27,134 bases of DNA from Asterionellopsis glacialis. Its lineage: Eukaryota > Bacillariophyta > Plagiogrammaphyceae > Rhaphoneidales > Asterionellopsidaceae. Shown here one piece after another: positions 17,844 to 27,134 of this stretch. The translations under genes were made by a program, and so were the position numbers. The stretch spans positions 1 to 27,134 of the forward strand of contig WKLE02000846.1 of NCBI GenBank assembly GCA_014885115.2. The letters are read 5' to 3'. Numbering within the stretch: the first letter of the stretch is position 1; each line of letters starts with the position of its first letter. The notes under the pieces are model-generated. The model searched no databases and was not told the DNA's origin. It saw only the letters and a list, made by a program, of their open reading frames with translations.

Positions 17844-19700
17844 CATCTTCTGCACTGCGATACCGGTAATTTTAAATTGACTGCACATGATGGATCCGTT
17901 GTATTGGAAAACACTATTTTCTAAAAGAGTAGCAAACTTTGTTCGAACAAAAATCTGGCAGAATTATATTCCATAGAAAAAGTGCAGAATACTAAGCAAA
18001 GTTATTGCAATAGAACTAAGGAGGTAACATATTGAAGTACATGATTGTTCGTAAAGGAGGACAAAATAATGAAAAGGAAACTCCGAATCTTGTTGAATTA
18101 TAGTTAATTTGTTATTATCGCCAACCAAGGATCTTAGTGCTTCCATGCAAAGTATGTAGAGCATTTTTTCATTTTTATTCTACTCTGTTTTGTTGGCTTA
18201 ATAGTGACAGAAAATGTTAATCGCAGGAGCAGGGAAATTCTATGAAAATAATCGTGGTTATAATCTCCCACAACAGACTTTCGTGAAATCAACAAAATTG
18301 GTACTCTTTGTTTGTGAGGAAAAATGTCTTGAAAATGGATCCTCTTTCATTGTTTCTTGATACTGCACTCAGAGCGCGTCTTGCAGATATATGCTAGACT
18401 ACGCCTACATCATTTTGATTTGTGGGTACCACAAATGAAAAAATGCATATCATGTAACATTCATGTCGAACGCATTTCTTGGTGATCTTGGCGAAGGACG
18501 GCAAAATACTGTCTATCGGTTGTTTTCGAAGAAAAAGAAAGGTATTCTTCAAATAATTATTTTTCAAAAATTTGAAAAAGTTAGGTTGAATTGGATTGGA
18601 CAATATCGTATTTTAAAGGGTCAGTAGGAAAACGGGTTCAATGGACAAACAAAAAGTTCAAGCGTTGTATGGGGAGAGATTTTAATTGGAGTACATTTTT
18701 CCTTCAGTTGAAAATAGAATGTTAAATTTAGATTAAAAAGATAGTACGCCTAGGAACAAAACATGCCAAAAGGAGACGAATATTGAAAATTATTAGTTCT
18801 TGAATAATGCTATCATCGATATCTAACGCACATGTACTAGTGTTTCTATTGGTCACAAGAATTTTTTTCCGTTGGCGCACCCGACATTTAAGGGAGCTAT
18901 TTCGTTACAAAACGGAGTTTTCTCCGTAGTCCAGCTCGCCGAATTTTCCTATTTATCGGGTCAAGGATCACTTAAGTAGAAAAATCAACGCCTACCGTCA
19001 AAATTCAACGGAACCCTTACACCATTATACCCAATAGAAGATATATCCGGAAAGTCAACGGCCGACACAAAATCTGGTCCGCAAACACTAGAAAAATCTT
19101 CTTGAGATCACATCTTATTCGTTCATCTCATATCAGCAAGGACGGTGCCAGCAAAGGTCCGCCTCTTCTTCCATCACAAAATCTTTATTTGAATACAACT
19201 AGGTGCCATCTTGAATGATTGATAGAAAGCAATAGAGAATCGTTTGTTTCAGTATTTACTTGATAGAATAGTCGAAACGGAAGAAAATGACAGTAACAGG
19301 TGAGCAAACGAATTCGATACACAACACGTTAAGAGTTGCTGTATTTTTCGCAGGATGCACTGTAAACGATGGACACCTGCACTTCCGTTTTCTATGGAAG
19401 TTTGGAACTACGGTGGAACTGAAACGATTGCGATGGATCTTTTTTTCTGGATGATAGATTTTCGTACCGAAACGGAACGCTTTGCATTTTTCAGTCTCGA
19501 AGAAATTCAATGGTTTTTTTTCCAATTTTTGTTGTGTTAGTTTCCGCTGCTTACGTTTTCAGATTAAGATGATGGCTTCATCGATATGGTTGCTTGTATG
19601 GCTGGACTCTGGAATTGTTCATCATGGTTGTTTTGGTCGAGAAAAATCCTTGCATATCAGGGAGAAGAGAGAAGAAATTGGGCGGAAATGTGTCCCCTGA

Positions 19701-19708
19701 TGACGTCA
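19701..19708. promoter_or_regulatory. Perfect CRE/bZIP site TGACGTCA
   Basis: TGACGTCA is the cAMP-response or bZIP consensus. In diatoms, TGACGT elements are known in CO2- and light-responsive promoters. It lies 0.8 kb before the phosphatase ATG, so a regulatory role there is only a possibility. Confidence 0.25.
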
Positions 19709-20528
19709 CGAGAAAAATTTCCATATGTAATTTTTTGGTGTCTTAGCCGGCTCGGTGTTGCTATATGTTTTTGAATTATATATTCATTTTCAATATGAGT
19801 ATAAAATTTAAACACTTATTGTGCCTGAAAATTTCAACGTATGTTGTTATAACTGTTCAAAGACACCGATCGCTGGCCTCGTCCGTTGGGGTTATCTATC
19901 ATTACACATGTAATGAATTATCTTATCTTCGGTAACAGCCTTAGTGTGTTTTAGTACTGGCAAAATTCTATTGTTCGGTTGTAGGAACTTCTGGTATTTT
20001 GGTATTCCCTGAGATTACAGTACTGTGTACCGGTACCGGTTGGAGCATCGACCTCTTTATAGGTTCGCCTTCTACGAGAGAGAGTAACATATTGCCTGGT
20101 CTCTTTTCAAGATAGTTTTTGTTGTACTGTGCTGCGATCCCAATTGTTCCCTGGCGGTGTTTTGAGTTTCGCTTCATACCAACTTACTTGTGATTGACGC
20201 TGATACAACTCACCTGTGCCGTTGGTTTGAACCTTCTTGATTCTTGTTTCAATCGACAGTTGTGACAACCGTTGTGAACGACATTGATAAGATACCTATC
20301 TCTCAGCAGAGTTCTAGGAAGTCCCGTCGTAGTTCTAGGATTACACACTACGTACAGGCTGGTCCCACTGTCGAGAATACGGAAAAGACACAGCATCTAC
20401 AATCTTCTCGGGCGCGACGTCGTTCGGCATCGAGGCAGAAGAATCGTTCCAAGAGCAGAACAAGGGAAAATAATAAAGGAAAGGAATATAGACAGAGCCG
20501 TCGTCGCATTTCACCAAACGATTCACGA

Positions 20529-21807
20529 ATGGAGACATCAAAGACAGCAGTGGAAAATGGGGGGACCAAGTCGTCTCGTCGGGGCCGTAAGGACAAGCCA
20601 TCCTTGACAGTGGACACATCAGCACCTTCCTCGAAGTCTGCTTACGACACTCCACGGACAGCGGCATCGACTCCCTCCTCGCCATCACCAACACCGGCAG
20701 GAGTTCGGGGAAGAAGGGATCTTCGATCACCGGGAGCTTCGAAGACACCCGTGAGCAAAGCGCCAGAGACACAGGCTGCTCTGCCGGATTTCATCACGCA
20801 GACGGATGCTAATGGGAATGCAGTAACGCCGAGATCGGAAGAAGCTATATCGAGCGCGCGTAAGTTGCATCCGTCCGGTCCCGAACCACATTTGCATGTA
20901 AACAGGCAGGGGAAACTTACGGAACAAGATGAAAATGGAATTGAGAATGTAGACGCTTGTGAGACTCTCTTGGACGGCATTCGCTTGATGTGCTGCTGTC
21001 TCATGCCGGAAGAGGAAGCGGCAAAGTCTAAGGCAGATCCAACCAGTGCTGGAGTTAGCCCCAGTGGCACTGCCATCAGCACAGACTCAATGCCAGAAGA
21101 TGATCGTGTAAAGTTGTTGCCGAAGCATCATCCGGATGATTTCGGTAAGAAGTGTCTTGTTTTAGATTTGGACGAAACCTTAGTCCACTCCAGCTTCCGC
21201 GCAGTGCCTGGGGCAGATTTCGTAATACCAGTGCAGGTAAGATTGAGTTTCCGTTATAAATGTTGTTACACACCTGCTTGATCCTTTAGACAGCGTCTCA
21301 TAATAGTATCTTTGCCTCTGTCTCCTCTTGCAGATTGAAGATGTTGTCCATTTCGTCTACGTTGCCAAACGTCCGGGGGTCGACGAATTTTTGGTAGAGA
21401 TGGCTAAGCACTACGAAATTGTAATTTACACTGCAAGTCTAAACAAGTATGCGGATCCCTTGTTGGATTTGCTTGATCCCGAAAAGGTAATCCGCACGCG
21501 ATTATTCCGAGAGTCCTGTGTCTTTTATGAGGGGAATTATGTCAAAGATCTAAGTCTGTTGGACCGTGATTTGTCACAAGCAATCATCATTGATAATTCC
21601 CCCAGTTCATATATGTTCCACCCGGAGAATGCGATTGATTGCACATCCTTCATTGACGATCCGATGGATCGTGAACTTGACCAGATTGGAGACTTTTTGG
21701 CTGGAATCAAAGATGTGCAAGATGTGAGAAATTTGGCACCCAGGTGGAGAGAATGGCCTCGAGTAAACTTGAAAGAATACGAGACAACCCGAGAAAACGG
21801 TCAATAG
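20529..21807 (+). CDS. SCP/FCP-type (NLI-interacting factor-like) phosphatase
   Basis: The exons are 20529-21236 and 21334-21807. The 97-bp phase-0 intron has GTAAGA and TTGCAG borders. The product from this ATG has 393 residues. The C-terminal half is a HAD-fold phosphatase domain: the catalytic motif DLDETLVHS with Asp 213 and 215, then YTASLNKYADPLLDLLD and IIIDNSPSSYMFHPENAI (Asp 323), in the length and order of small CTD phosphatases. These remove phosphate from RNA polymerase II CTD serines or from other phosphoproteins. Cys 155-157 (LMCCCLMP) sit where animal SCPs carry a palmitoylated Cys cluster. The N-terminus is disordered. The frame stays open upstream to 20241 with an RS-rich sequence but no ATG, so a further 5' exon is possible. 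An AATAAA lies at 21854. Confidence 0.9.
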
Positions 21808-22649
21808 AAGATAATACAAAAGAGGTAATGAATGTTGCTAGAAGATAGAGGGAAATAAAATTGTTTACCAAACGACGAAGCGTTCGGTTGCAGAAAAATG
21901 GTACAATCCCTTGAATCACTTCACATGCTTTTTCAACTTAATATAATTCGTAACATAATGCAAACGTGTAAATGTCACCATTGTTCCATTACAAATGATA
22001 GAGTTTATCTTGGCTGGAATAGCTTATGCCTGCCTGTATGTTTACAGACTATTGCTTGCGTCAAGTACTTTTGCTTTTCATTCTGTCGTCCTCTCCAGAG
22101 TAGATCAAAGTTTACTCGTCAAAAAGAATTGAATTTTTAAGGACCCCTAAAAGATAAATAGCTGAACTCTATATAAATTCAAATGTGTCTTGGTATTATT
22201 TCAAAAAAAAGAAATCCATCCGTTCAAACGACGGCGGGCGGATGAACATTAATATTTTTTCAGAGAGCAGGATCCACTATATACTGATTTGTACCGTACT
22301 TGGTAGCGATATGAAATGTCTATTGTACATGAACGTAGTGTAAGCACCACTTCTAGGAATGCAACAGCACTGAATAAGCGTCTGTCGTGTGCTTCGTCCG
22401 TGTAGATAGTACCTGTTGCACCGTAGGTAACGGTCACAACAGAAGAATCACGAAATTAACATGCCTGTAATCGTATGGACGATTTTCAAACTCCAAACAC
22501 ATCTCTGCCACCATCTTTCGTCCTCCACACGCTTGCTGAAACTCGTACTCTTTCGACGACTCATACGAACCGTAGATTACTGTGAAGGCTCGCATAATTC
22601 AATACATTATTAGTTCTTGTCATCACATCATTATCAGAGAGATAAGAAG
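21808..22649. other. Intergenic region between tandem genes
   Basis: These 0.84 kb hold the 3' end of the phosphatase transcript and the promoter of the coiled-coil gene. AATAAA at 21854 may serve polyadenylation. A short imperfect inverted repeat (CATCCG...CGGATG) lies around 22217-22244. No gene is seen. Confidence 0.5.
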
Positions 22650-24642
22650 ATGAAATATTATTCCTCGACGATTAATTTTCTGGTTGCTTTAGCATTGGCA
22701 AGTCAAGTATGTCATGGGATCAACTTTGGTGGCATGATGATGGGTGGCAATGCACAACCACATGACTACATGGATGACGCGTCGACTGGTACGATTACGC
22801 AATTATCACAGAAGCAAGAAGATGCCATGTCGTGTGATGCCATTATGGCAAAATCCCTCGTAAAAGCCAATGAAGCCAAGGCCATTGCAGAAGAAGCCTA
22901 TCAAAGTGTTTTGCAGAAGTTTGAAGATGCAACCGTTCGCATCGGGGAGTTGGAAAAGGATCTTGCCGGGGCACTTACAACAATTGATGAAAACGAAAAG
23001 CAAGCCAGTGAAACGATTGCTCAAGTAAAGAAGGATGCTGCAGATGACATTGAAAAGATAAAGTCTGATGCTGCGGAAGAGATTCATGCGGCTCAAACGG
23101 AAATGAAAGCAGCACAAGATGATGCCAAAGCTCAAATTGAAAGTATCAAATTGGAATCTGCTGAAAAACTGGAAGCAAATCAACTTCAGATGAAGCAAAC
23201 GAAGGAAAAAGCCGAAAAGGACATTATTGATATCAAATTGAAATCTGCTGAACAAATTGAGGCGGTTAAAGAAGAAATGAAAATTGCTCAAGAAAAGGCC
23301 AATGACCGCGTTGCAGACATTCAGAAACAAGCGGACACTAGAGTTGAAGAAGTCATGATGCTTGCTGAGGAAGAAAAGCGCAACGCAAAGACAGAATTGG
23401 ACAATGCTAAAGCAAACTTAAAACAGAGAGAATTTGAGTTGGAGCATGAAACCAAAGAGAAAGTAGGTGCCATTGAGGTGGATGCCAAACTAAAGATTTC
23501 CGATGCTGAGGCTGAAAGAGATCTTCGTATTGCTGAAATGAAGGAAAAAATGGCCGAGGAAAAAGAACAAGCTGCATCGTATCTTAGTGCTGTGCAGGAT
23601 GCAGCAGACGAAGCAATGGAAAAGCTCAAGAAAGAACATGAGGCTGAACTTTTGATTAGGGATGCAGAGAAAGCAGCTGTAGAGAACAAATTCGACTCTG
23701 TGACGGGAACGATGAAATCTGAAGTAAAAGCAATGAAGAAGGAAATTTCTGAACTTAAATCCTCCTTGCTCCAAGCACAGAAAGTAAGTATTTTTGTGAA
23801 GTTCCGTTTACTATTTGTTGCTTGCTATGGTTACTACATTAACAGACAGCTAACAATATCTTGTTGCCATTAAATTTCTTAAGGATCTTGCTGACTGGGA
23901 GAGGCTGCATTCGGGCCGCTCTTATTGCAATGTTACCCACATCGGTGAAGATACCTACAAAATAGCACAGGTTGCGGCAAAGGCAGCGACTGAAAAGGCA
24001 GATGTTGCCCAAAAACAAGCTAGAGTTTTGGCTCGACAGGCATCGGAGAAAGCATTTGTTGTGGCAGAGCCTCATTTGAAAAAGTCCCGTGAGCTGTATA
24101 ATTTGCACTTGAAGGAGACTGTTGACAAGCACATTCTTCCTCATTATGAGACCGCTGTCAAACCTGCCATGGAGAAACATGTATGGCCATGGGTACCTGT
24201 TCTTCAATCTAATGTTCAAAATGCACGTGCAACGGTATCGCAGGAAATGAAAAAGACCCATGTAAAGATTGCCAAGGAGTTTGAGGCTGCTTGTCCACCC
24301 ATAATTGGCAAATTGAAAACATTGAAAAAGGAGCACGATCGACTTGTTCCTGACGTTGTTGTTCGAGAGATGAAGAAAGCCTGTTCAATGCCTGAGGACT
24401 CTGTGGCGTCGTTTTTGTGGTTCTCTCTTTTTTGTGTGGCTTTTATCTTCCGAGTTCGAGTCATTAGAACTGTAAAGTTCATCATTCTACTACCCTTCCG
24501 TATTATATGGTTTTTCACACCATTGCGATTGCTGCTCCCAAAGGGCCGACCTGTCGACCCTAGCGCTTCTCGCTCTACTCGGATAGTGAATGGTGCAGCA
24601 CCAGTGATCAAGAAAGAGAAGAAAACTGGTCCAGCACAGTGA
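22650..24642 (+). CDS. Secretory-pathway coiled-coil protein with C-terminal membrane segments
   Basis: The exons are 22650-23783 and 23884-24642. The 100-bp phase-0 intron has GTAAGT and CTTAAG borders, and an in-frame TAA at 23851 excludes the earlier AG. The product has 630 residues. The start MKYYSSTINF opens a signal peptide ending near CHG (residue 23). Residues ~60-375 are a nearly unbroken, highly charged coiled coil of K/E/A/Q heptads. A second helical region lies at ~400-540. Two hydrophobic segments (~552-571 and 578-600), split by RVRVIRT, come next, then a basic tail ending KKEKKTGPAQ. The bulk should therefore be lumenal or extracellular, anchored at its C-terminus, perhaps as a hairpin. 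I do not recognise the family. A scaffold role in an endomembrane is inference. Confidence 0.8.
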
Positions 24643-25020
24643 GCGGATAAGTGGGAGACGATTGTAATTCAAACTTCAAGAACGTTCGCTGAGTAACGCT
24701 AAACCAGGGGTTAAGCATGAATTAAATGATACAGTGGTGTAAAAATTTAACTATATATGCTTCTAAATTTTTTTATGACGAATAATACTAACACTTCCGT
24801 ATTTCAAGTAGTTCATGCCAACGAAAGCGATATATAATTTGTTACGACGTTAACGACTTTCGCTAGCCCAGCACAAAGCCTTTAGACATTTTGATGAGTA
24901 CTGCGATGATGTACAAACATCCTTATCGCCATTCCAGAGACAGGGCCACATGTTTACACTTGCATTCAGGGCTGCTTTTGAAAATCCTTGTCTATAAATG
25001 TCTCCTCTGGCATTTCTGAT
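24643..25020. other. Spacer between convergent genes
   Basis: These 378 bp between the stops of the coiled-coil gene (+) and the iron permease (-) should contain both 3' UTRs. I see no gene or repeat. Confidence 0.5.
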
Positions 25021-26082
25021 TTATAATACATTATTAAAGTCGCCGACTTGATTGTCTTCTAAGGTGCCTTTTTCTGTTTCGGTATCGTCAGCTCCGCTAA
25101 CGTCCTCCTGTAGCACACTTTCCTTCGGTGGAACACCACTAGAAGCGTCAGTACTAGCTGTTGGGTTGGAGTTCTGGCTATCGTGTTCTGACATTTCCCA
25201 GCCCGATTGTTTAATTTCAGCTTCGTCCTTGCTTTCCAAAGACATCAAATATTTTCGAAAGTGCAGTAAGCCTGCTAACAATAGCCAGCTCCAAAAGCAG
25301 ACAATCTGCAAAACAGTTCGACTATCGGAATAGCCAAAGGGTTTGAAAATTGTCATTGGTAGACGGTCAATACTCCAAAAGTCGCCATTGAGTGTCCAGA
25401 CAGTAGGGGTCTTTCCAAATACCTTTTCCAGATTGTGACAACCACCCGTGAAAAGACCTGCAGACATGCATACGAGAAGAAGGGCCGTGAAAATGGCAAG
25501 CCATAGCTTATTCGTAAGTTTCTTATTGGCGTAATAGAGACCAACACCAATAACAAGACCAACAACGGTGCCTAGGACTGCACTGAGAGGTATAGCTTGG
25601 ATTCCTTCACCGCTTAAAAAGAATGGTAACAAGAAAACACCGCATTCAGCAACTTCACGCCAAATATTCCAAGCAACATTAAAACGAATGGATCTAAGGG
25701 AGAGGAGATCTTTTTCATGGTTATGGTTTTTTTTCTTGCTTTTATAGACTCCAAGCCATTTGGGGAACTTTAGAGACAGCTGCAAGATACAAATTGCAGC
25801 AACAATTTTCGATATACCCTCTATTACCTTTGAAGTTTTGTCATTGAAATCTCGGGAGAGGACAGCCAAAGGAATAGCAACAGCAGCACAGACCAATACT
25901 GCGAATACCGACGCTACCAGAGCTGCAACAGTGACTTCTTTTAGAGCCTGTTTTTTTGTAACATTCTCCGGCAGAGTTTCCCCACGCATGATGATGGTTC
26001 TGTACTCGCCAATGATGATGGATCCCTCCAAGACCTCACGAGCAAAGATTGTGGTAACAGCAAAATCAAAAAATTGCGACAT
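25021..26082 (-). CDS. FTR1: High-affinity iron permease, FTR1 family
   Basis: This intronless gene encodes 353 residues, near the usual FTR1 length. FTR1 imports ferric iron across the plasma membrane, working with a multicopper ferroxidase that is not in this window. The two iron-binding motifs are present: REVLE (residues 15-19) in the first membrane helix and REVAE (142-146) in the fourth. About seven membrane segments are visible: ~5-20, 50-75, 85-103, 145-157, 165-184, 192-211 and 256-274. SAGLFTGGCH (207-216) fits the family's later motif region. The N-terminus begins directly with the first helix, as usual. The tail from ~281 is acidic and Ser/Thr-rich and probably cytosolic. Diatom FTR1 genes are typically induced by iron shortage. 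Confidence 0.93.
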   Translation of the reverse strand: MSQFFDFAVTTIFAREVLEGSIIIGEYRTIIMRGETLPENVTKKQALKEVTVAALVASVFAVLVCAAVAIPLAVLSRDFNDKTSKVIEGISKIVAAICILQLSLKFPKWLGVYKSKKKNHNHEKDLLSLRSIRFNVAWNIWREVAECGVFLLPFFLSGEGIQAIPLSAVLGTVVGLVIGVGLYYANKKLTNKLWLAIFTALLLVCMSAGLFTGGCHNLEKVFGKTPTVWTLNGDFWSIDRLPMTIFKPFGYSDSRTVLQIVCFWSWLLLAGLLHFRKYLMSLESKDEAEIKQSGWEMSEHDSQNSNPTASTDASSGVPPKESVLQEDVSGADDTETEKGTLEDNQVGDFNNVL

Positions 26083-26420
26083 TATTCAAGACAGATAGCT
26101 TTGTTTCGCAGTTCGAGTAACTATGATTCGTACGAAAAATCCAAGGAACAGTACTGTAGACACTTGATGAAGTTGGCGTTTCGACGAAGACTAGTCTCCG
26201 TATTCAGGGTATGTGCAAGTGATATAAAATTCTGTATCTTGTAAACGTCAGTAAAGTTTTTAAGCGTCTAGGCTTGTCAGTTTGCGTTTCGCTTTTGTAT
26301 CGCTGGCTTCTCTGCGGGTGCAATGTTCGCAATAGTTACTCTTTTTTCGCTTCCCCCGCGCCTAAAGACAGAGAGTTTGTGACTTTTTTGTTTTTCACAT
26401 ACACACATTTCTCTTTTACT

Positions 26421-27011
26421 GTACCAGGTACCGGGTAGAGAGTTGGGGCGGAGAATTGTACCAGGTAGTACATTGATTCCAGCTAAGTTGCCTCGTACCA
26501 GGTGGTAGTCCAGGGTACATGGTGCCTGGTAATGGATTATAATGAAAAAAAAATGTATCAGTTTTTAACTCTCGACCACGTGTGCGGCTAAGCTACTTCT
26601 ACGATACTCTAAAAAGCCTGAACCGTACCTTGGCAGTATCTATCGCGAATGAAGTGGCACTATTGACAGTTACCCGGATATTAAAATTAATGCAAACTTT
26701 GGCCCTTGCTCCAATAACCGCAGGTGGCTCGCAGCATAATAATAATATTATCAACCTGCACTCTGCCTCTCATAATAATTATTCTACAAATCTTGTCCTC
26801 TTGCTAGTGCAATTATTATAATAATTTCTTATGTAATTATGACCATTATTTCAAAGATGCAAGATTGGTTTTCCTTCGTCCCATACCATGTAAGGTAGTC
26901 ACGGCAATACCACTTACCTGGTGCTACTAACTAATGTGCTCAATGGTAGGACTAGAGGACTACCTGCTGGTACTGCCAATGCTGCGAAACTACCAGTTAC
27001 TGTACCAGGTA
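26421..27011. promoter_or_regulatory. Cluster of TACCAGGTA palindromic elements
   Basis: Exact TACCAGGTA occurs at 26422-26430, 26459-26467 and 27003-27011. Near matches are at 26496-26504 (TACCAGGTG), 26914-26922 (TTACCTGGT) and 26961-26972 (TACCTGCTGGTA). Such density of a 9-mer is not expected by chance. It starts about 340 bp upstream of the FTR1 ATG. It could be a transcription-factor array or part of an unrecognised repeat family. Confidence 0.5.
26577..26582. promoter_or_regulatory. E-box CACGTG upstream of FTR1
   Basis: In the FTR1 direction this reads ACACGTGG, 495 bp before the ATG. It differs by its last base from ACACGTGC, which I recall as an iron-responsive element in Phaeodactylum promoters. 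CACGTG also occurs by chance inside several coding regions of this window, so support is weak. Confidence 0.25.
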
Positions 27012-27134
27012 GGAGTCGATTCTTGGCAGTTAAGCTTTCCCCAGGAAGTGCCTTCCTGTCTCACGCGCTCAGCGCGTTAAGAGTCTGTCTTTCCCTCGCG
27101 CTACTGGTAAGCGCTATCCTTCACCTATATCGGT

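Larger units (their letters stand above)
17404..20528. other. Long gene-free region, AT-rich
   Basis: No convincing gene is seen in 3.1 kb; the open frames are below 90 codons and have no recognisable motif. My hand count of 17461-18240 gives 254 G+C in 780 bases (about 33%). Other items are a 37-bp tandem duplication (17770-17843), a perfect TGACGTCA (19701-19708) and a 12-bp palindrome ACCGGTACCGGT (20029-20040). The last part (19916-20528) has no ATG and is probably the leader of the phosphatase gene. Confidence 0.6.
26083..27134. other. Gene-free region upstream of FTR1
   Basis: No gene is seen up to the window's end. It holds several TACCAGGTA-type sites (listed separately) and an E-box CACGTG (26577-26582). 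There is also an AT-rich stretch with a 16-bp palindrome (AATTATTATAATAATT, 26812-26827) and two small dyads at 27042-27058 and 27063-27077. Confidence 0.6.

Noticed and set aside
19256..19774. Cluster of small frames in the long spacer
   Set aside because: The frames are short, rich in Phe/Trp from T-rich sequence, on both strands, with no recognisable domain.
20341..21082. Several minus-strand frames of 66-146 codons
   Set aside because: They are shadows of the low-complexity N-terminus of the phosphatase gene, with no motif and no splice support.
22806..23689. Long minus-strand frames, Phe- and Ser-rich
   Set aside because: They are antisense to the Lys/Glu/Ala-rich coiled coil, which gives stop-poor complementary frames.
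26582..26821. 79-codon plus-strand frame at the right end
   Set aside because: It does not start with ATG, and its Asn/Leu-rich end comes from ATAATAATA repeats.

Overview
This window is nuclear DNA from a diatom, most likely a raphid pennate. I cannot name the species. The clues are: a secreted protein built of PSxxPS repeats, a cyclin of the diatom-specific type, a signal peptide followed by Phe at +1 (the ASAFAP-like presequence of proteins targeted to complex plastids), single short introns of 97-115 bp with GT-AG borders, an FTR1 iron permease, and the relic of a Ty1/copia retrotransposon. No bacterial-style operons, tRNA, rRNA or CRISPR were seen.

Layout. 1-1369: 3' part of a PSxxPS-repeat secreted protein (+). 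1370-2623: gene-poor, with a decayed copia end on the minus strand. 2624-3691: Cys-rich protein with a Pro/Thr stalk and a hydrophobic C-terminus (+). 3489-4727: truncated fragment of a larger protein (-), next to a perfect 45-bp tandem duplication. 5031-5333: possible SUMO-like C-terminal fragment (-). 5476-7303: FtsH-like membrane AAA ATPase without a protease domain (+, one intron). 7388-9202: SR-like protein (-). 10581-11332: putative plastid protein with an Rdx/SelW-like domain but no CxxC (-, one intron). 12269-13317: diatom-type cyclin (+, one intron). 13830-16283: SEC23 (-). 16876-17403: small secreted protein (+). 17404-20528: over 3 kb without a convincing gene, part of it about 33% GC. 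20529-21807: SCP/FCP-type phosphatase (+, one intron). 22650-24642: signal peptide plus long coiled coil plus two C-terminal membrane segments (+, one intron). 25021-26082: FTR1 iron permease (-). 26083-27134: gene-free and rich in a TACCAGGTA motif.

The genes form no obvious common pathway. They are ordinary eukaryotic neighbours serving COPII export, iron uptake, cell cycle, signalling and the cell surface. The most unusual observations are: (i) TACCAGGTA elements found only in gene-free 5' flanks; (ii) a protease-less FtsH-like ATPase with a 25-residue insert in its AAA module; (iii) a plastid-type Rdx-like protein that lacks the redox motif; (iv) a 613-bp ATG-free leader before the phosphatase gene; and (v) a large signal-peptide, coiled-coil, membrane-anchored protein of unknown role. 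All splice sites and identities were read by eye from the sequence and have not been checked against a database or transcripts.
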